64,000 nucleotides of DNA from Schistosoma haematobium. Lineage: Eukaryota; Platyhelminthes; Trematoda; Strigeidida; Schistosomatidae. Positions 49,357 to 60,105 of the stretch are shown one piece after another (the stretch's first letter is position 1; each line of letters begins with the position of its first letter). The notes below the pieces were generated by a model. It was not told the DNA's origin. It was given only the letters and a program-made list of their open reading frames with translations, and searched no databases. The stretch lies in NCBI RefSeq assembly GCF_000699445.3, contig NC_067196.1, positions 77,056,364 through 77,120,363 on the forward strand, in the 5' to 3' direction. Both the position numbers and the translations under genes were made by a program.

Positions 49357-49607
49357 TGTGGTGTGTGCTACTTATATTGACATAAGTAGTATATGATGTT
49401 AGTCGTGCACAGAAGGTTTGGCAGCAGAGAGACAAGAGGATCGAACAGTAAAGAATGGAAACAGAATGCAATTTGTATCAAACTGCAAGAACAATGAAGT
49501 CTGAGTCATTTTGAGACAATTGATGGATTGTTAGATTTTATTAACAAGTCTCGTAATTCTGTATTAAATACGTTCAATTGTCCCCACTGGTGTTCTTGTT
49601 CACTATA
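49357..49607 (-). mobile_element. LTR-1 solo LTR with 4-bp TSD
   Basis: Minus strand, 251 bp, with TAAG at 49353-49356 and 49608-49611. On the minus strand it runs TATAGTGAACAAG (one change from TGTAGTG) to CACACACCACA, and the stem-loop reads CTACTTATGTCAATATAAGTAG. It lies about 40 bp after the end of the LTR-3 copy. Confidence 0.75.
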
Positions 49608-49624
49608 TAAGTACATCTCATTTT

Positions 49625-49690
49625 AATAGTTGAGTTCATGAGTCAATTGAAGCTCGACAATCATTGAAAACTTGGGAGCACTGGACTGTG
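49625..49690 (-). mobile_element. SINE A tail fragment
   Basis: AATAGTTGAGTTCATGAGTCAATTGAAGCTCGACAATCATTGAAAACTTGGGAGCACTGGAC; only the tail and one stem I strand of the ribozyme remain. Confidence 0.65.
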
Positions 49691-49856
49691 GCCTTCCTCA
49701 AATTCATTTTACCGGAAGATATATAAAGAGAAAAAGTGAGTAAAGTAAATGTTTAGCCATTGATAAAATAAAACTTCCTAGTAGTTCACAAAATTTCGAA
49801 TGTCTCTCCACAAACATCTTCATAGTGAGTCATTAAAGAGAAATAATATATATTTG

Positions 49857-49935
49857 TAAAATCTCAGCGAAAGAATTTGAAGTAATTTCAACGTTTCGCC
49901 TGGCGATCTGGTTCAAGCTTTTTCAAGGAAAATAT
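49857..49935 (-). repeat. Family E stem-loop
   Basis: Minus strand: CTTGAAAAA (a decayed CTGAAGA), a GCTTG ... CAGGC stem (49914-49918 with 49898-49902), CGAAACG, then TTGAAATTACTTCAAATTC and CTGAGATTTTACAAATA. Confidence 0.5.
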
Positions 49936-50474
49936 AATTAAACAACAAAATTATCGAATATATATATCTTTAATGACTCACATTAACTCAGCGCCCAAAT
50001 ATTGTAAAACTATTCGTTCAAATTTAGACGAAAGTTCTTATTTATTTTCATAGTGACTTCAAAAGATTTATCATATACTCTACTAATTATTTTTAGTCAT
50101 CTCTATAATCTAGATAAATCTTTTCCCAAAAGCCTAAAAAGTAAGACAACGGAATAATAGTTGCAAACAATGTTGTACTTATCCAAAATGTAGTGAACTT
50201 CCATGTCTGAACCTTGTATATCTTCAATCTTAGGGTTATATTTTATCGTGAGTCATTTCTACCGTTACATTTATTACTCTGTGAACTTAATATTTATCAT
50301 TTATTTTAATAATTACTTACAACCAAGTAAATATATGTCTAACGATTTCCTTTACTGAAATGTTTGAAGATGATTAAATTATTATTCCATTTATCTGTAT
50401 TCTTTCTTGAAAACTAAGAAGTATTACTTGATAATTGACGATTCAAATTATAGAAAAATCAAACATTGTAGTGT
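49936..50474. other. No recognised feature
   Basis: AT-rich; nothing identified. Confidence 0.4.
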
Positions 50475-50477
50475 TCT

Positions 50478-50535
50478 TACACATAGTTCCCTTTATCATT
50501 TCGAAAAGAACAAGAACGAACATTCTAGCAGTTTA
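50478..50535. repeat. PLE-end fragment
   Basis: CACATAGTTCCCTTTATCATTTCGAAAAGAACAAGAACGAACATTCTAGCAG matches 63137-63189 beside the PLE-end motif there. The hammerhead-like part is absent. Confidence 0.55.
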
Positions 50536-50967
50536 GTGTTCGATATATTTTTCAGATATTTTTTTGTTTACTTATGTACTTTAATATTTTAAAAATTGGA
50601 TCAAGATTATTCTATGCAAAGTTGAAAAAATAAATAAAATATGACATTTTCTACAAATCTGTTTGTTTAGTCAACTACAATCCATCAAAATAAGAAGTCG
50701 TTGTTAAATAGTCAACATAAATAATTTCTGAACGACCTTTGAAAAATTATAAAAATTAACTTAACGAAATATATTTTTTCCGCTATTTTTTAATTATTTT
50801 TTTTATTTTTATTTTGGATATGACGTATTGTCTCAAATGTCTATTTGATTATTTTGTAATATATACATAGTTTTCTTATAAATATTGTATTTCCATCTCT
50901 AGGTGTTCTCAGTTATAGACACTTACCACAATTTTTAAATTAGTGTAGCATCATGAGAAGAGAATGA
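50536..50967. other. No recognised feature
   Basis: AT-rich, including T-rich runs near 50770-50815; nothing identified. Confidence 0.4.
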
Positions 50968-50980
50968 ATAATCAATTCTG

Positions 50981-51155
50981 ATGAAGTTTTGTTCAGTACA
51001 GTACGTGTGAAGCATTTCGAACATTTCACTTCTACCAGACGTTTGTGCTGATGATGTCGTTTAGATGAATGATGAAAGCTCCACGATCAAACCATTCAGC
51101 TCAGAGAACAAAACTCCATCAAAATTATCCGCTTGAGCTACAAATCTTCTCCATT
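50981..51155 (+). mobile_element. Family D foldback with 13-bp TSD
   Basis: Plus-strand family D 3' part (CATTTCACTTCTACCAGACG through GAGCTACAAATCTTCTCC) preceded by a ~20 bp inverted copy of its 3' region (TGATGAAGTTTTGTTC). Flanks ATAATCAATTCTG (50968-50980) and ATAATAAATTCTG (51156-51168) match at 12 of 13. Confidence 0.7.
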
Positions 51156-51283
51156 ATAATAAATTCTGTCAAAAAAACAATGACTGACATGATCAAATTA
51201 CTACTCTTTAATATTATTACTAATGATATTTAATTTATAATTGACATTATTAACAAAGACTGGATAAAGAAATACTATAAACT

Positions 51284-51575
51284 AGGGATCTCTAGACAGC
51301 TGTTTCGTACCAGTGTGAAACTCTTCAGCAGTGCGCATCCACCACCTCACCTAGGGTCTTTGAGCCTTGTAATAAATCCATAATCTTTAGACTATTGAAC
51401 CGGTATCCAGTTGTATGAATGTTTAAATTTAATTGATCATTAAAATTCGGTAATTATCTATAAGAGTTAGTGATGAATAACAGCTTCACACTCAACTTGA
51501 TTAAACTCTATTGGTCAAGACTTATCAAAACTCCAGAAATTACTTCTCAGAATTATTTGCTAGTAAGCACATGGT
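51284..51575 (-). mobile_element. SINE A copy, diverged
   Basis: Minus strand: ribozyme region, tRNA-like region (ATCTTTAGACTATTGAACCGG on the plus strand) and upstream block ending TTGCTAGTAAGCACATGG. The tail is missing and the ribozyme core is mutated. Confidence 0.7.
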
Positions 51576-51858
51576 TGTTAATAAAAGACGATAATAGTAC
51601 TAATCAATGGTAGTTAGATAAGTGATTATATCACCTTAGATATGGTAATCAGATGAACACGTTCGCAAATAATAAAAATGATGATTTTCAACCTAATCTT
51701 CGCAAAGTACGACATGATCAGATATTTCAAAACATTTCTCATTTTATTAGTGGATATTTCAAATGTATTTTAAAAGCATTCATTTCATTACAATTAACCT
51801 TTCAAGATTACTGATCCTGCATGTCGTACATACAAGTATTATCTAAACACACTATACC
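51576..51858. other. No recognised feature
   Basis: AT-rich; nothing identified. Confidence 0.35.
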
Positions 51859-52275
51859 AGCTCACGTGCAATTGAGTTTGTTCACATTTAATTTGGTCAT
51901 TCGTACAATAACAACTTATCTATACCAGTGTACCTTTATAATTGTTGCGCTTGTATGAATGTGTATGTTTGAGCATTGCTTACTGCCTACGCATATGTTC
52001 ATTCTGCTAGCCTTACTTTTAGTCGCTTAATTGATTTGATGATTCATTCATTTTACTATGTATATACATGTACATTTTAATCCTGCTCATTCGACTCGCA
52101 CGCTCACTCGCTTGCCCGCTTGCTTTTCGGCACTACTCTTTTGTGCTTGCTTAGCCCACCTGTAATTTTAGTGGTCTGTGCGTGGTGCAATAATAAACGT
52201 AATCAGCATTTCGTATTTGCCTTCCGATTAGTATACTGTTGGTGCGTTATCTAGTGACGGTTATCAGAACGAACA
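51859..52275 (+). mobile_element. LTR-3 copy (probable solo LTR)
   Basis: Same blocks as 48916-49315. The 3' part is GC-richer (CTCGCTTGCCCGCTTGC), with GTGCAATAATAAACGTAATC and a terminal TTGGTGCGTTATCTAGTGACGGTTATCAGAACG stretch. The ~2.5 kb between the two copies is filled with other repeats and no gag or pol, so they are unlikely to be the two ends of one element. Confidence 0.55.
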
Positions 52276-54504
52276 GCATAAGAAGTTAAGGATTATATTG
52301 AATACCGAACACCACAACACTTTCCTGTTAAAATTGAAATGGAGCCAACTTAATGAACAAGTGATAAATGAAAGAATCCAATAAGACTATATTCTATAGT
52401 AAGTTAGGGGAAAATATTTGTAAAAAGAGTAAAGTTTTCATTTGAATGCTAATATTTGCTGACATCTTTAAAATACAATTTATTACATAAGAATTCAGTA
52501 TAGCAAAACCAGACACTTAAAGTTTTATGCTAGATACTTTTCAAGACAACACACCATTTTGATTGACATTATAACCCTTTCACCATTTAGTTAGAATTCA
52601 AAAAATTATTGGCTGCTTAACAGACTGTTCACTTTTTTAAAACATATATAATAATTACATTATAATATCGATGCACAAAGTATTTGCTTTGCACAGAAAA
52701 CATTATTGTGTTTACTCTTCAGTATGTGATATGAATTCATGACTACTCGACAGCTGTCGATATGTTTTTACGTTAAAAGATTATTTCATTCTGATGCTTA
52801 ATTACCATAACATATCCATGGTTGTTGTATGAAGGATGCCGATTAACCGGTTGTTTCCATTATCAGTTCGACAATCAATAGAAGAGAAATTGTGAAAACA
52901 TGAACTATTAATAATTATAGACATTTTTAGTTGCTTCAGCTTAAATGCCATAACTTTATAAAAGTATATGGTCTGTTAAATAAATACGTAAAGTGGATTA
53001 CTGGGAATATCAAATATAAAGATAACTAAAGAATCAATATCATATAAGTTCTATGAAGTGTAAGAAGATGTTGCATGGGAAAACACTGACTTTTAGGAAC
53101 TTTTTGAAATATTTTGAATAGAGAAAGTGTATCAGATGTATTATCAAACACTGATGATATCTTAAAGTGTGAATACAACAAATATACCTCACATTTTTTG
53201 GAATGAAATTTCCGTGAACTCAATTTGTGTATATATCAAAAAGACTACGTAGGATGTAAGTGGCTAATCAATAATATTCGGTATTTACTAAACTAACGTA
53301 GATATACACATATAATATTTAGAAATGATAAATTTTACTATTTTGTCTTTGGGAAAGTTAAGTCTAAGTTAATCACACATTGTTCTTGACTATTCGTTGG
53401 TCTTTTTATAAACCACGGTTAAGTTATATGTATCAGATTCCAAAGCTACATCACTCCACCCCCTTCGTTCATATTTAACTAGCAGGTTACCAAAAATTTT
53501 TAAATATTTTTTCTAGAATGAAACCAGGGTAAAATTCTAAGTGAATATGTTGACCTTGCAAGCATTTATAGAAACGATTTTCTTCCTGAGACTTGATAAA
53601 TTTAATTTGCTTTCAAGAATCTCCATAAAATATTTAAAAATAAAAAAAATTACAAATTCTACCTTTATCAGGTTCTTACAGTTAGAAATCCATAATTCCA
53701 CGAGACAAAATAGTAAAGTATACAAACAAATACTCTAGTTGAATTTACTGTTTCTTTGTAATCGCATCTGTCAACTGACTAAAGGTACGTTGCCTTGAAT
53801 GTCTTTTTCCAAAGTTAATTAAAAGATATACACACGAAGAACATTTGCAAGTTTTGGAATTTCTTCTATAGTAGTAAATGATATGCAACTAATGACGTTA
53901 TTGAAAACGAGTGAAGTATCTTAGCTAGAACTAAACAGGATAAACACTAGTTGTCATTGGATTATTTGCCTTAGAATCTGAGTGTATGATGTAAACAAGA
54001 TTTGATACGATAGTTTTACGAAGAGTTTAAAACCATCTCTTTTCAACTAAGGCGATACTTTTCGTAATCATTCTGAAGGCATTTAATCAATTTTCTAATG
54101 ATGTATGTGGAATATATACGTTGTCAGTATCATTCTAAAATTAAAAAGGAAAACCACCCTTTATGTTTTAAACTCATAAAATTACCGAATAAATTGAAAT
54201 AACACTAAAATAATATTATTTTTCACGTTAGTATCATATCTAAATAAATAACAGATGATTGGATTATGAAGCTAGGATTTTTGAGATTAATAAAGTGTGA
54301 TAATTAGGAGTATTTGAATTATAGTATGAACTAAGAATCCCAGAAATAACATAATCGGATCAAGAAGTACTAGATAAGCACGAACGAATGTACTGTATTT
54401 GGAAATCGAAATCAAGCATTCAAAAAGTACAAAGGAATCATTAGTTCATTCAGACACCACATAAAGCCAGAACGAATATGAATCTATAATATTATGAATT
54501 ATTA
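52276..54504. other. No recognised feature
   Basis: About 2.2 kb of AT-rich sequence. The short frames here show no protein character and I see no repeat copies. Confidence 0.45.
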
Positions 54505-55168
54505 TTATTATTGGCTTTATTCAGTATTATATTTTGGTACAATATAGAATTCTCAACACAGGGTATTTCAGCAAGTTTCTTATACAAAAAAAAATAAAGC
54601 CAAAAAAAGTTTTAAAATCTAAAAAACTGTACAACTTTTACAAATTAGAGACATGTTAAGAATGCAGGTTAACTCTAACCACGTGTTCGTCACAGAGTAT
54701 ATTTGCTAAGTAAGGTATTATAGAACTTTTATACTTTTGCTTACGTGCGTGAATTTTAATGTGAAGGGGATGGTTAGTATCTGATAAAATAACACCTGCC
54801 AGGAGTTTGCATGACTTTAGATGTCTATCCATAACCATTTTAATTATGACCTCGAAAGATTCACCACACACCTTGCTAACTGCTTTCAGCACTCTCCGCA
54901 ATACAGCAAATTTTTTTTCTCAAAAGCCCGGGAAAGAATAATGGAGAACAGTAAAGAATAATAGGTAATATGCAAGAATTGACAAGTTGTAAGAGTAAAT
55001 AACGAGTACTCCCAAGGGCATGCAATCTCCTTATGTAGTAAGTCAGACGGAAAACCTTCTTCGATAACAATAAAACGTGAGAAGACCAAGAGAGATTAGA
55101 GGAAAAGGTAACACCCAGATAATCGACCCTCGACACTGCGTTTATCAAAGAGTCTCCAATGGCACAAA
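54505..55168 (-). pseudogene. 5'-truncated CR1-like LINE, C-terminal RT region and 3' UTR
   Basis: Minus strand. The frame from about 55168 reads PVCAIGDSLINAVSRVDYLG, then SSNLSWSSHVLLLSKKV, then RRLHALGSTRYLLL and CILPIILYCSPLFFPGL. After a one-frame shift near 54890 it continues RRVLKAVSKVCGESFEVI, DRHLKSCKLLAGVILSDTNH and PLHIKIHARKQKYKSSIIPY to a stop at 54656. This is the thumb and C-terminal region of CR1/Jockey-type reverse transcriptases. The 3' UTR ends AATAAAGCCAATAATAATAATAATT, and the same 3' end recurs at 44560. It resembles schistosome CR1-like elements; the exact family is unconfirmed. Confidence 0.8.
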
Positions 55169-55231
55169 CAGGTTTTCTATGGTAGTCTGGCTTCAACTGA
55201 CTCATGATCTTAATCACTGAAATAATTTTTA
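55165..55231 (+). mobile_element. SINE A tail fragment
   Basis: CAGGTTTTCTATGGTAGTCTGGCTTCAACTGACTCATGATC, starting just past the ribozyme. It abuts the truncated 5' end of the CR1-like LINE on the other strand. Confidence 0.65.
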
Positions 55232-55316
55232 CCCTATAGATACTCTATTCAAATATACTTTTTCATCAATGTTTGTCAAAAAGATCACGATATTATTTAG
55301 TTTAGTTGTATATTTG

Positions 55317-55581
55317 TATTTATATGGAGTTTTGTTCTCTGAGCTGGATCGTTTAATCGTGGAGCTTTCATCGTTCTTCTGTTTGTGCACAAACATAAGA
55401 ACAAATATCAAACCAATGAGAGACAATCAAAACAAAGAAGTAAATTATGACAGGTTTAAGGTCAACAAGAAACAGTCAACATCGAGGTGTACAAGACAAG
55501 CTGTGAACCACATGTGGAGAAATTCGAGCACTTCACTTCTACCAGACGTTTGTGACGATGATGTCGTTTAGAAGAATGATG
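55317..55581. mobile_element. Family D foldback disrupted by the RTE-like LINE
   Basis: A minus-strand 3' piece (ATGGAGTTTTGTTCTCTGAGCTGG ... GTGGAGCTTTCATCGTTCTTC) is joined head to head to a plus-strand piece ending CACTTCTACCAGACGTTTGTGACG and GATGTCGTTTAGAAGAATGATG. The plus-strand piece stops at the LINE's 3' tail. The expected continuation (AAAGCTCCACGA...) was not found beyond the LINE. Confidence 0.65.
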
Positions 55582-55782
55582 TTATTTTATTTTATTTTAT
55601 TTGAACACATAAATATTGGCACAAGAGAGCACGAAACAATGAGAATTCGAGGAGAAAAAAAGGTAAGGGGTGTAAAAAAAAACAATAACGAAGAGATTGG
55701 TGTAAGGTAGTGTAGTAATAATGAGGGAACGGAAAGGTACAATCAAAAGAAATCTTCCAGATAAGGGAGATACAACCACTTT

Positions 55783-56253
55783 TTATGAAGAAAGTAAAAG
55801 AAGGTTACAGCAGGATCGCCACTGGCTTCTATTCTGAGCCATATCTGATAACGTCTCTAGCCACTGTGTAGCACCATCTCTCAGACCCCAACCAGGGAGT
55901 CGTGAAGGACCGACAGAAGCCAGTCCTTTGCAGCTTTCTTCCATCCCACGACACCATGTCATACACCGACGACCTCTCCGCTTTTTCCAACCAGTCCCAG
56001 CGTCGGCAAATAATGCATGACGTGGAATTCTCTGGGACGACATTCGTAGAACATGTCCAAGCCACCGAAGTCGGTGTTTCAAGATGGTGATACCAATTGC
56101 ATTATCGTCTCTGTGCCCGAACACACGATGCCGAATCTCTGCATTACTAACATGGTGTTGCCACTGGATGTCAGCAATCCTTCGGAGACAGCGATGATCG
56201 AACACAGAGTCGTCTAACGTCCTCAACTCGGAGAGGCCAGGTTCCACAAACAT
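55783..56253 (-). pseudogene. RTE-like ORF2 C-terminal segment
   Basis: Carries VFDHRCLRRIADIQWQHHVS, NAEIRHRVFG, HRLRWLGHVLRMSSQRIPR and GLASVGPSRLPGWG, ending with MAQNRSQWRSCC. This is the conserved region after the RT domain in RTE-like elements of flatworms. It is out of frame with the RT segment; a 2-bp deletion at the DVRRL-SVFDH junction (about 56200-56215) explains the shift. Ends at its own stop at 55783. Confidence 0.85.
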
Positions 56254-57325
56254 GGAGCAAAACCGCTCTCACCGACGCGTTGTAGATCCGACCTTTTACA
56301 GCTAGACTAACGTCACGAAGGCGCCAAAGATGGCCCAGATTGGCATGAGCCGCTCTGGCTTTCACTATTCGTGCATTGATCTCATCACTCACACCCCCAT
56401 CAGCACTTATGCAGCTACCCAGATACACGAACTTCTCGACTACTTCTATCCGCTCACCATCCAGGGTGAGTACAGGATTAGAATCCTGCCAGTCTTGTAG
56501 AAGTACTTTGCACTTCGAAGGTGCAAAGCACATACCATACCTACGGACACTGATTGCCAACTGATTAAGTGCGGATTGCATGACTTGGGCATTATCGCAC
56601 AGTAAGATAATATCATCCGCATACTCAAGGTCGAGAAGTCTTTCTCCAGGCAACAGGTCCACACCACCATTACTTACATCCATCAGAGCTGTTTCCAGAA
56701 TGTCATCAATGGCAAAGTTGAAGAGGAATGGTGAGATTGGGCAACCCTGCCTAACACCACTGCTTGAATGGAACAATGGAGAGAGGTGGTTGTATGCCCT
56801 CACTCTACCTGAGGTGTTTGTATATAGGGCTTTTAGGATGTTAATAAACTTCTCAGGCACACCCTTCTTCAACAGACAATCCCAGAGAACAGTCCTGTCC
56901 AACGAATAGAAGGCAGTCCTGATGTCAAGAAACACTACGATTGTTGGCCTTTGATAAGTATGACAATGTTCTAACATTTGGCGGAGGGTGAAGATATGAC
57001 CAAAACATCCTCGACCAGAACGAAACCCAGCCTGCTCTTCGCGAGTCAATCCTTCTCGGGTTTTGAACAACGTATGAATTATGACGGAAGCCAATAGCTT
57101 GGACGCAATCGGAAGTAGACTAATTTCCCGATAGTGGTTACAGGAACGACGTGAACCATTTTTAAAGATAGGGACAACTATCGACTCATTCCATGACGTT
57201 GGAACACTCTCTAGTTCCCAGAGCTTTGTAAACAACGTCGACAGTTCCTTAACCGGAAATTCACCACCATTTTTAAAAAGAGCCGGAGGTAGGTCATCTG
57301 GGTCGGGTGATATGTAGCGTTTCAA
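56171..57325 (-). pseudogene. RTE-like reverse transcriptase domain
   Basis: 384 codons open. In order: SPDPDDLPPALFKNG (about 6-20), WNESIVVPIFKNGSR (about 45-59), NHYREISLLPIASKLL (63-78), AGFRSGRGC (99-107), FLDIRTAFYSLDR (132-144), SGVRQGCPISPFLFN (189-203), LEYADDIILL (233-242, the YADD catalytic site) and DGERIEVVEKFVYLGSCIS. The first catalytic aspartate (FLDI) and YADD are intact. The family's usual FDSLDR reads FYSLDR. The ORF's first Met is internal: the same frame continues upstream through a TAG at 57338. Confidence 0.92.
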
Positions 57326-57337
57326 GATTCGGAGTTC

Positions 57338-58024
57338 CTAGCAGAATGCCGCTTCATTTAGTGGATCAGTCGTCACCGACCATGGAGTGCAGGACAATTC
57401 GACCGATGTTGCTGGAGCAGCAGGCCAGTTGAAATGCCCTTCGAAAAATTCTGCCCATCGTCCAAGAGGTCGATGGATGTTAGTGATTGGCATCCCATCA
57501 TCCTCGCAGATTGTTTCGCTCACACCAGTCTTCTTGCTGCCAGTGGCTCGGATGAATTGGAAGAGATCCCGGTAGTTACCAGATACAGCTGCTGCTTCCA
57601 GCTCATTAGCACGCCCCGATCACCAGGCTTCTCGGTCCTTATGCAAGCTTTGCCCAATTTCATTACGTAACATCCTTCGTTTGTGGTCAAACTCACGGTC
57701 ACCCGGAGTAGACCGACGGGCTTCAATGAGTTGTAAGGAGCCTGAAGAAACCCAGTGCTTAAAAGCGGGACGTTTCGCAAACCCACAACTGACTGTTCCC
57801 GACATTTTCATGGCGTCATGCGATTGCAACCAATGCTCTTCTATACTTTTCGGTGGAGTGGTAGCTAGCCTAGAGGCTAGCCCGGTTCGATACTTACTTG
57901 CAACAGAAGTTGCAACCAACTTGCTAACATCAATCCGTTGGTGGCGGTCACTTCGTTGTCCACTGAAAAGTAAGGTAAGATTGGCGCAGACCAAGGCATT
58001 GTCAGAGTCCAGATAGGTACTTCA
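57338..58024 (-). pseudogene. RTE-like linker between endonuclease and RT
   Basis: Same frame as both neighbours. 57623-57994 carries SKLVATSVASKYRTGLASRL, SIEEHWLQSHDAMKMS, CGFAKRPAFKHWVSS and FDHKRRMLRNEI, ending at a TGA (57620). Then SGRANELEAAAVSGNYRDLF, FIRATGSKKTGVSETICED and GRWAEFFEGHFNWP run to the TAG at 57338. The stop positions fall where a single base change from a sense codon suffices. Confidence 0.8.
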
Positions 58025-58438
58025 AAAGGAGCGGCAGTCTTGTACACAACCACGCCAGCGGTAGCTGATCGCGATGTGATCAATCTGAGTCCAGGCTTGA
58101 GATGCAGAGGGAGGACGCCAGGTGGCACATTGGCGATGACTATGCCGGAAGTTGGTGCTAGCCAGAGTCAGGTTGTGGTCTGTGCACAGTTGCAGTAGAC
58201 GGTCCCCGTTATCTGTCCTGCGACTAACAAGTCCCCATCGGCCACCTAAACGACTCTCTTCTGTGCCTAGACGCCCGACCTGAGCATTGAAGTCTCCGGC
58301 TAGTACTACAATATCTGTCGAACGCACTTTCTGGAGAAGAACAGTCAACTGGTGGTAAAACTCATTCTTGATTGCATCCGGGCTGCAATCTGTCGGAGCA
58401 TAGGCGGAGATGACGAAAAGACATTGTTTCTCACGCAA
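58022..58438 (-). pseudogene. RTE-like apurinic endonuclease domain, C-terminal part
   Basis: Shows VISAYAPTDCSPD, VLAGDFNAQVGRLG (the GDFN motif), DHNLTLASTNFRH, ATWRPP and QIDHIAISYRWR (the DH catalytic motif). These are the second half of an endonuclease/exonuclease/phosphatase fold that nicks the target in non-LTR elements. The N-terminal half is missing: the element is truncated at about 58444. The stop at 58022 (TGA) probably replaces a Trp codon. Confidence 0.9.
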
Positions 58439-58501
58439 AATGTCATAGAGGAAACAACTATTATTGATAATTCCTAATAAAAACTAAAAATAATTTATTC
58501 T

Positions 58502-58747
58502 GGACGGTGGTGCGATTTCGTGGATTGACTGAGGTTAGACATTAACACTGTTACATACCGGCTCAGTGATCTAGAGGTCAAACGTTCGCGCGCGAGACCG
58601 TTAGGTCCTGGGTTTGAATCCTACATGTGGGATCGTTGATGCGCACTGCTGAGCAGTCCCATCCTAGGACGAAACGGCCGTCCAGTGCTGCCAGGTTTTT
58701 AATGGTGGTCCAGCTTCAATTGACTCATGAGTTCAACTATTAAAATT
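58502..58747 (+). mobile_element. SINE A copy, well preserved
   Basis: Plus strand with part of the upstream block, A box (GGCTCAGTGATCTAGAGG), B box (GGGTTTGAATCC), ribozyme and tail ending GAGTTCAACTATTAAAATTATT. It sits just upstream of the truncated end of the RTE-like LINE. Confidence 0.85.
58643..58688 (+). ncRNA. SINE A hammerhead with a single G8 substitution
   Basis: GCACTG, CTGAGCA, perfect GTCC/GGAC stem II, GAAAC, GTC triplet, CAGTGC. Everything fits an active hammerhead except CTGAGGA changed to CTGAGCA, which removes the invariant G8 (catalytic, and paired to C3). Predicted inactive. Confidence 0.8.
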
Positions 58748-59011
58748 ATTCTGAATAATTATTACATTTTTTGGAAAGTTTTTAGAGTATTACTTAACAT
58801 ACTTGCCTGTCATTGGAAAAGCACTATAAATTTTTATTTTATTATTCCTAAGTAAGCGAAAGAGTATCTCAGTAGATTCTAAATTATTGATAAAAATCAC
58901 AAAAAAAGCATTTTTGCATTATTTGAAATCTCTTTATTATTATTCCGTTTTACGTTACCTCTGTTCCTTCAGTTTGATCTGATGGCAGCAAGTAATATAA
59001 GTTTATAAAAG
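58748..59011. other. No recognised feature
   Basis: AT-rich; nothing identified. Confidence 0.35.
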
Positions 59012-59509
59012 TGTTAGGTCCTGATAAGCATAATGAATGGTAACTTTGGGATCCATTTATGGACCAATACTAAACGTATATTTTTATCGTTAAATAACTA
59101 AACTGTTCATATTCCTCTTATTATAAGTTTTATTTTGACCTATGAACCATTATTGTACGTTTACCATCCTTGAATTATGCCCTGTCTATTAGTCACTGCC
59201 TTACACATTCACAGCCACATTTGGACAAATTTTGTACAAATGTTATTTTCTATTTTATGCTACGTTGTGGTCTGTTTGATTGGTATATAAACGCAGTATG
59301 TTTGAAATATAAGGATTCATATTGCAGAGGCTGAGATTGGTGTTATGGACTCAACTGGCTGGGCTAGGTGGAAAACAGGATCAATCAGGACTCTAGGCTG
59401 CTCGCACGTGTTTTAAGCGTCCTTGGTTCGATCGATAATTCACTGCTCTTTGATTGGTGGTATCGTTACGTTATACATTGACAGGGCACTTGGGCCACAA
59501 GTTATAACA
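59012..59509 (+). mobile_element. LTR-2 solo LTR, full length
   Basis: 498 bp, TGTTAGGTCC to TTATAACA. A TATA box (TATATAA, 59284-59290) lies in a TTGGTATATAAACGC context, with CAACTGGCTGGGC downstream. Flanks are AAAAG and AAAAT, so a 4-bp AAAA duplication is possible if the end is shifted by one. No internal region follows, so it is a solo LTR. Reference copy for the fragments at 12073, 35684 and 43799. Confidence 0.75.
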
Positions 59510-59848
59510 AAAATAAAAACAAATGCTTTGGTATAAATCAGTTTAGTTCATTGTGGATGAACATTTCATTAGTACTTACTTTGAGTAACATTTCTTCTCA
59601 GCTCCAAGTAGGTACACGTCAGTATAAAAATTGTGTTCCAAATATTGAAGTTGAACAGATATGTGGGATAAATTTATAAGTATACTAACAGTAATAGTGT
59701 GTATCATGTATGATCTTGACTTAGAACTTAATCTTACAAATTTGTTTATATGTAGTGTATGAATAAACAGACTGCTGTACTTAACCGCCTTTTATTTAAT
59801 AACCCATTTCAAAATCTGTTAATCGTAAACTTCGTATTTTTTTTCGAC
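59510..59848. other. No recognised feature
   Basis: AT-rich; nothing identified. Confidence 0.4.
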
Positions 59849-60105
59849 TGAGACCATGAACCGATTGATGTTAGACCACCATGGAAAACCTGGAAGCACT
59901 GGACGGCCATTTCCTTCTTAGTACGGGACTCCTCAGCGGTGCGCATCCACGATCCCGCACCCCGCGAGACTCGAAGCCAAGGCCTGTCGGTCTCGCGCCA
60001 GGCGCTTAACCAACTATACCACTGAGCCGGCATCCAACGGTGTTAATGTCCAACTTCAACCAATCCACGAAGTTGCGCCACCGTACACCATTGTCCTCAG
60101 TTATT
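59849..60105 (-). mobile_element. SINE A copy, damaged stem II
   Basis: Minus strand with tail, ribozyme region and a GC-rich tRNA-like region (GTCTCGCGCCAGGCGCTTAACC on the plus strand). CTGAGGA, GAAA and GTC are present, but a base insertion and changes around stem II (AAGAAGGAAA) disrupt the ribozyme. Confidence 0.8.

Larger units (their letters stand above)
55582..58444 (-). mobile_element. RTE-like non-LTR retrotransposon, 5'-truncated, coding relic
   Basis: The best preserved element of the window. On the minus strand it runs from a truncated endonuclease domain to the end of ORF2, a 3' UTR of about 170 bp and an AAATA-type tandem tail (ATTTT repeats at 55582-55610 on the plus strand). 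From 58438 to about 56210 the coding sequence stays in one frame, broken only by three stops: TGA at 58022, TGA at 57620 and TAG at 57338. A frame change near 56210 then leads into the C-terminal frame. Base composition is clearly less AT-rich than its surroundings. Confidence 0.9.

Noticed and set aside
51040..51085. CTGATGATGTCGTTTAGATGAATGATGAAAGC in family D as a hammerhead
   Set aside because: The words CTGATGA and GAAA are present, but the closing pair of stem II and any stem I are absent, and some family D copies read GACGATGA. Probably coincidental in former coding sequence.
48916..52275. The two LTR-3 copies as the ends of one full retrotransposon
   Set aside because: They differ substantially, and the space between contains an LTR-1, SINE A and family D copies but no gag or pol sequence.
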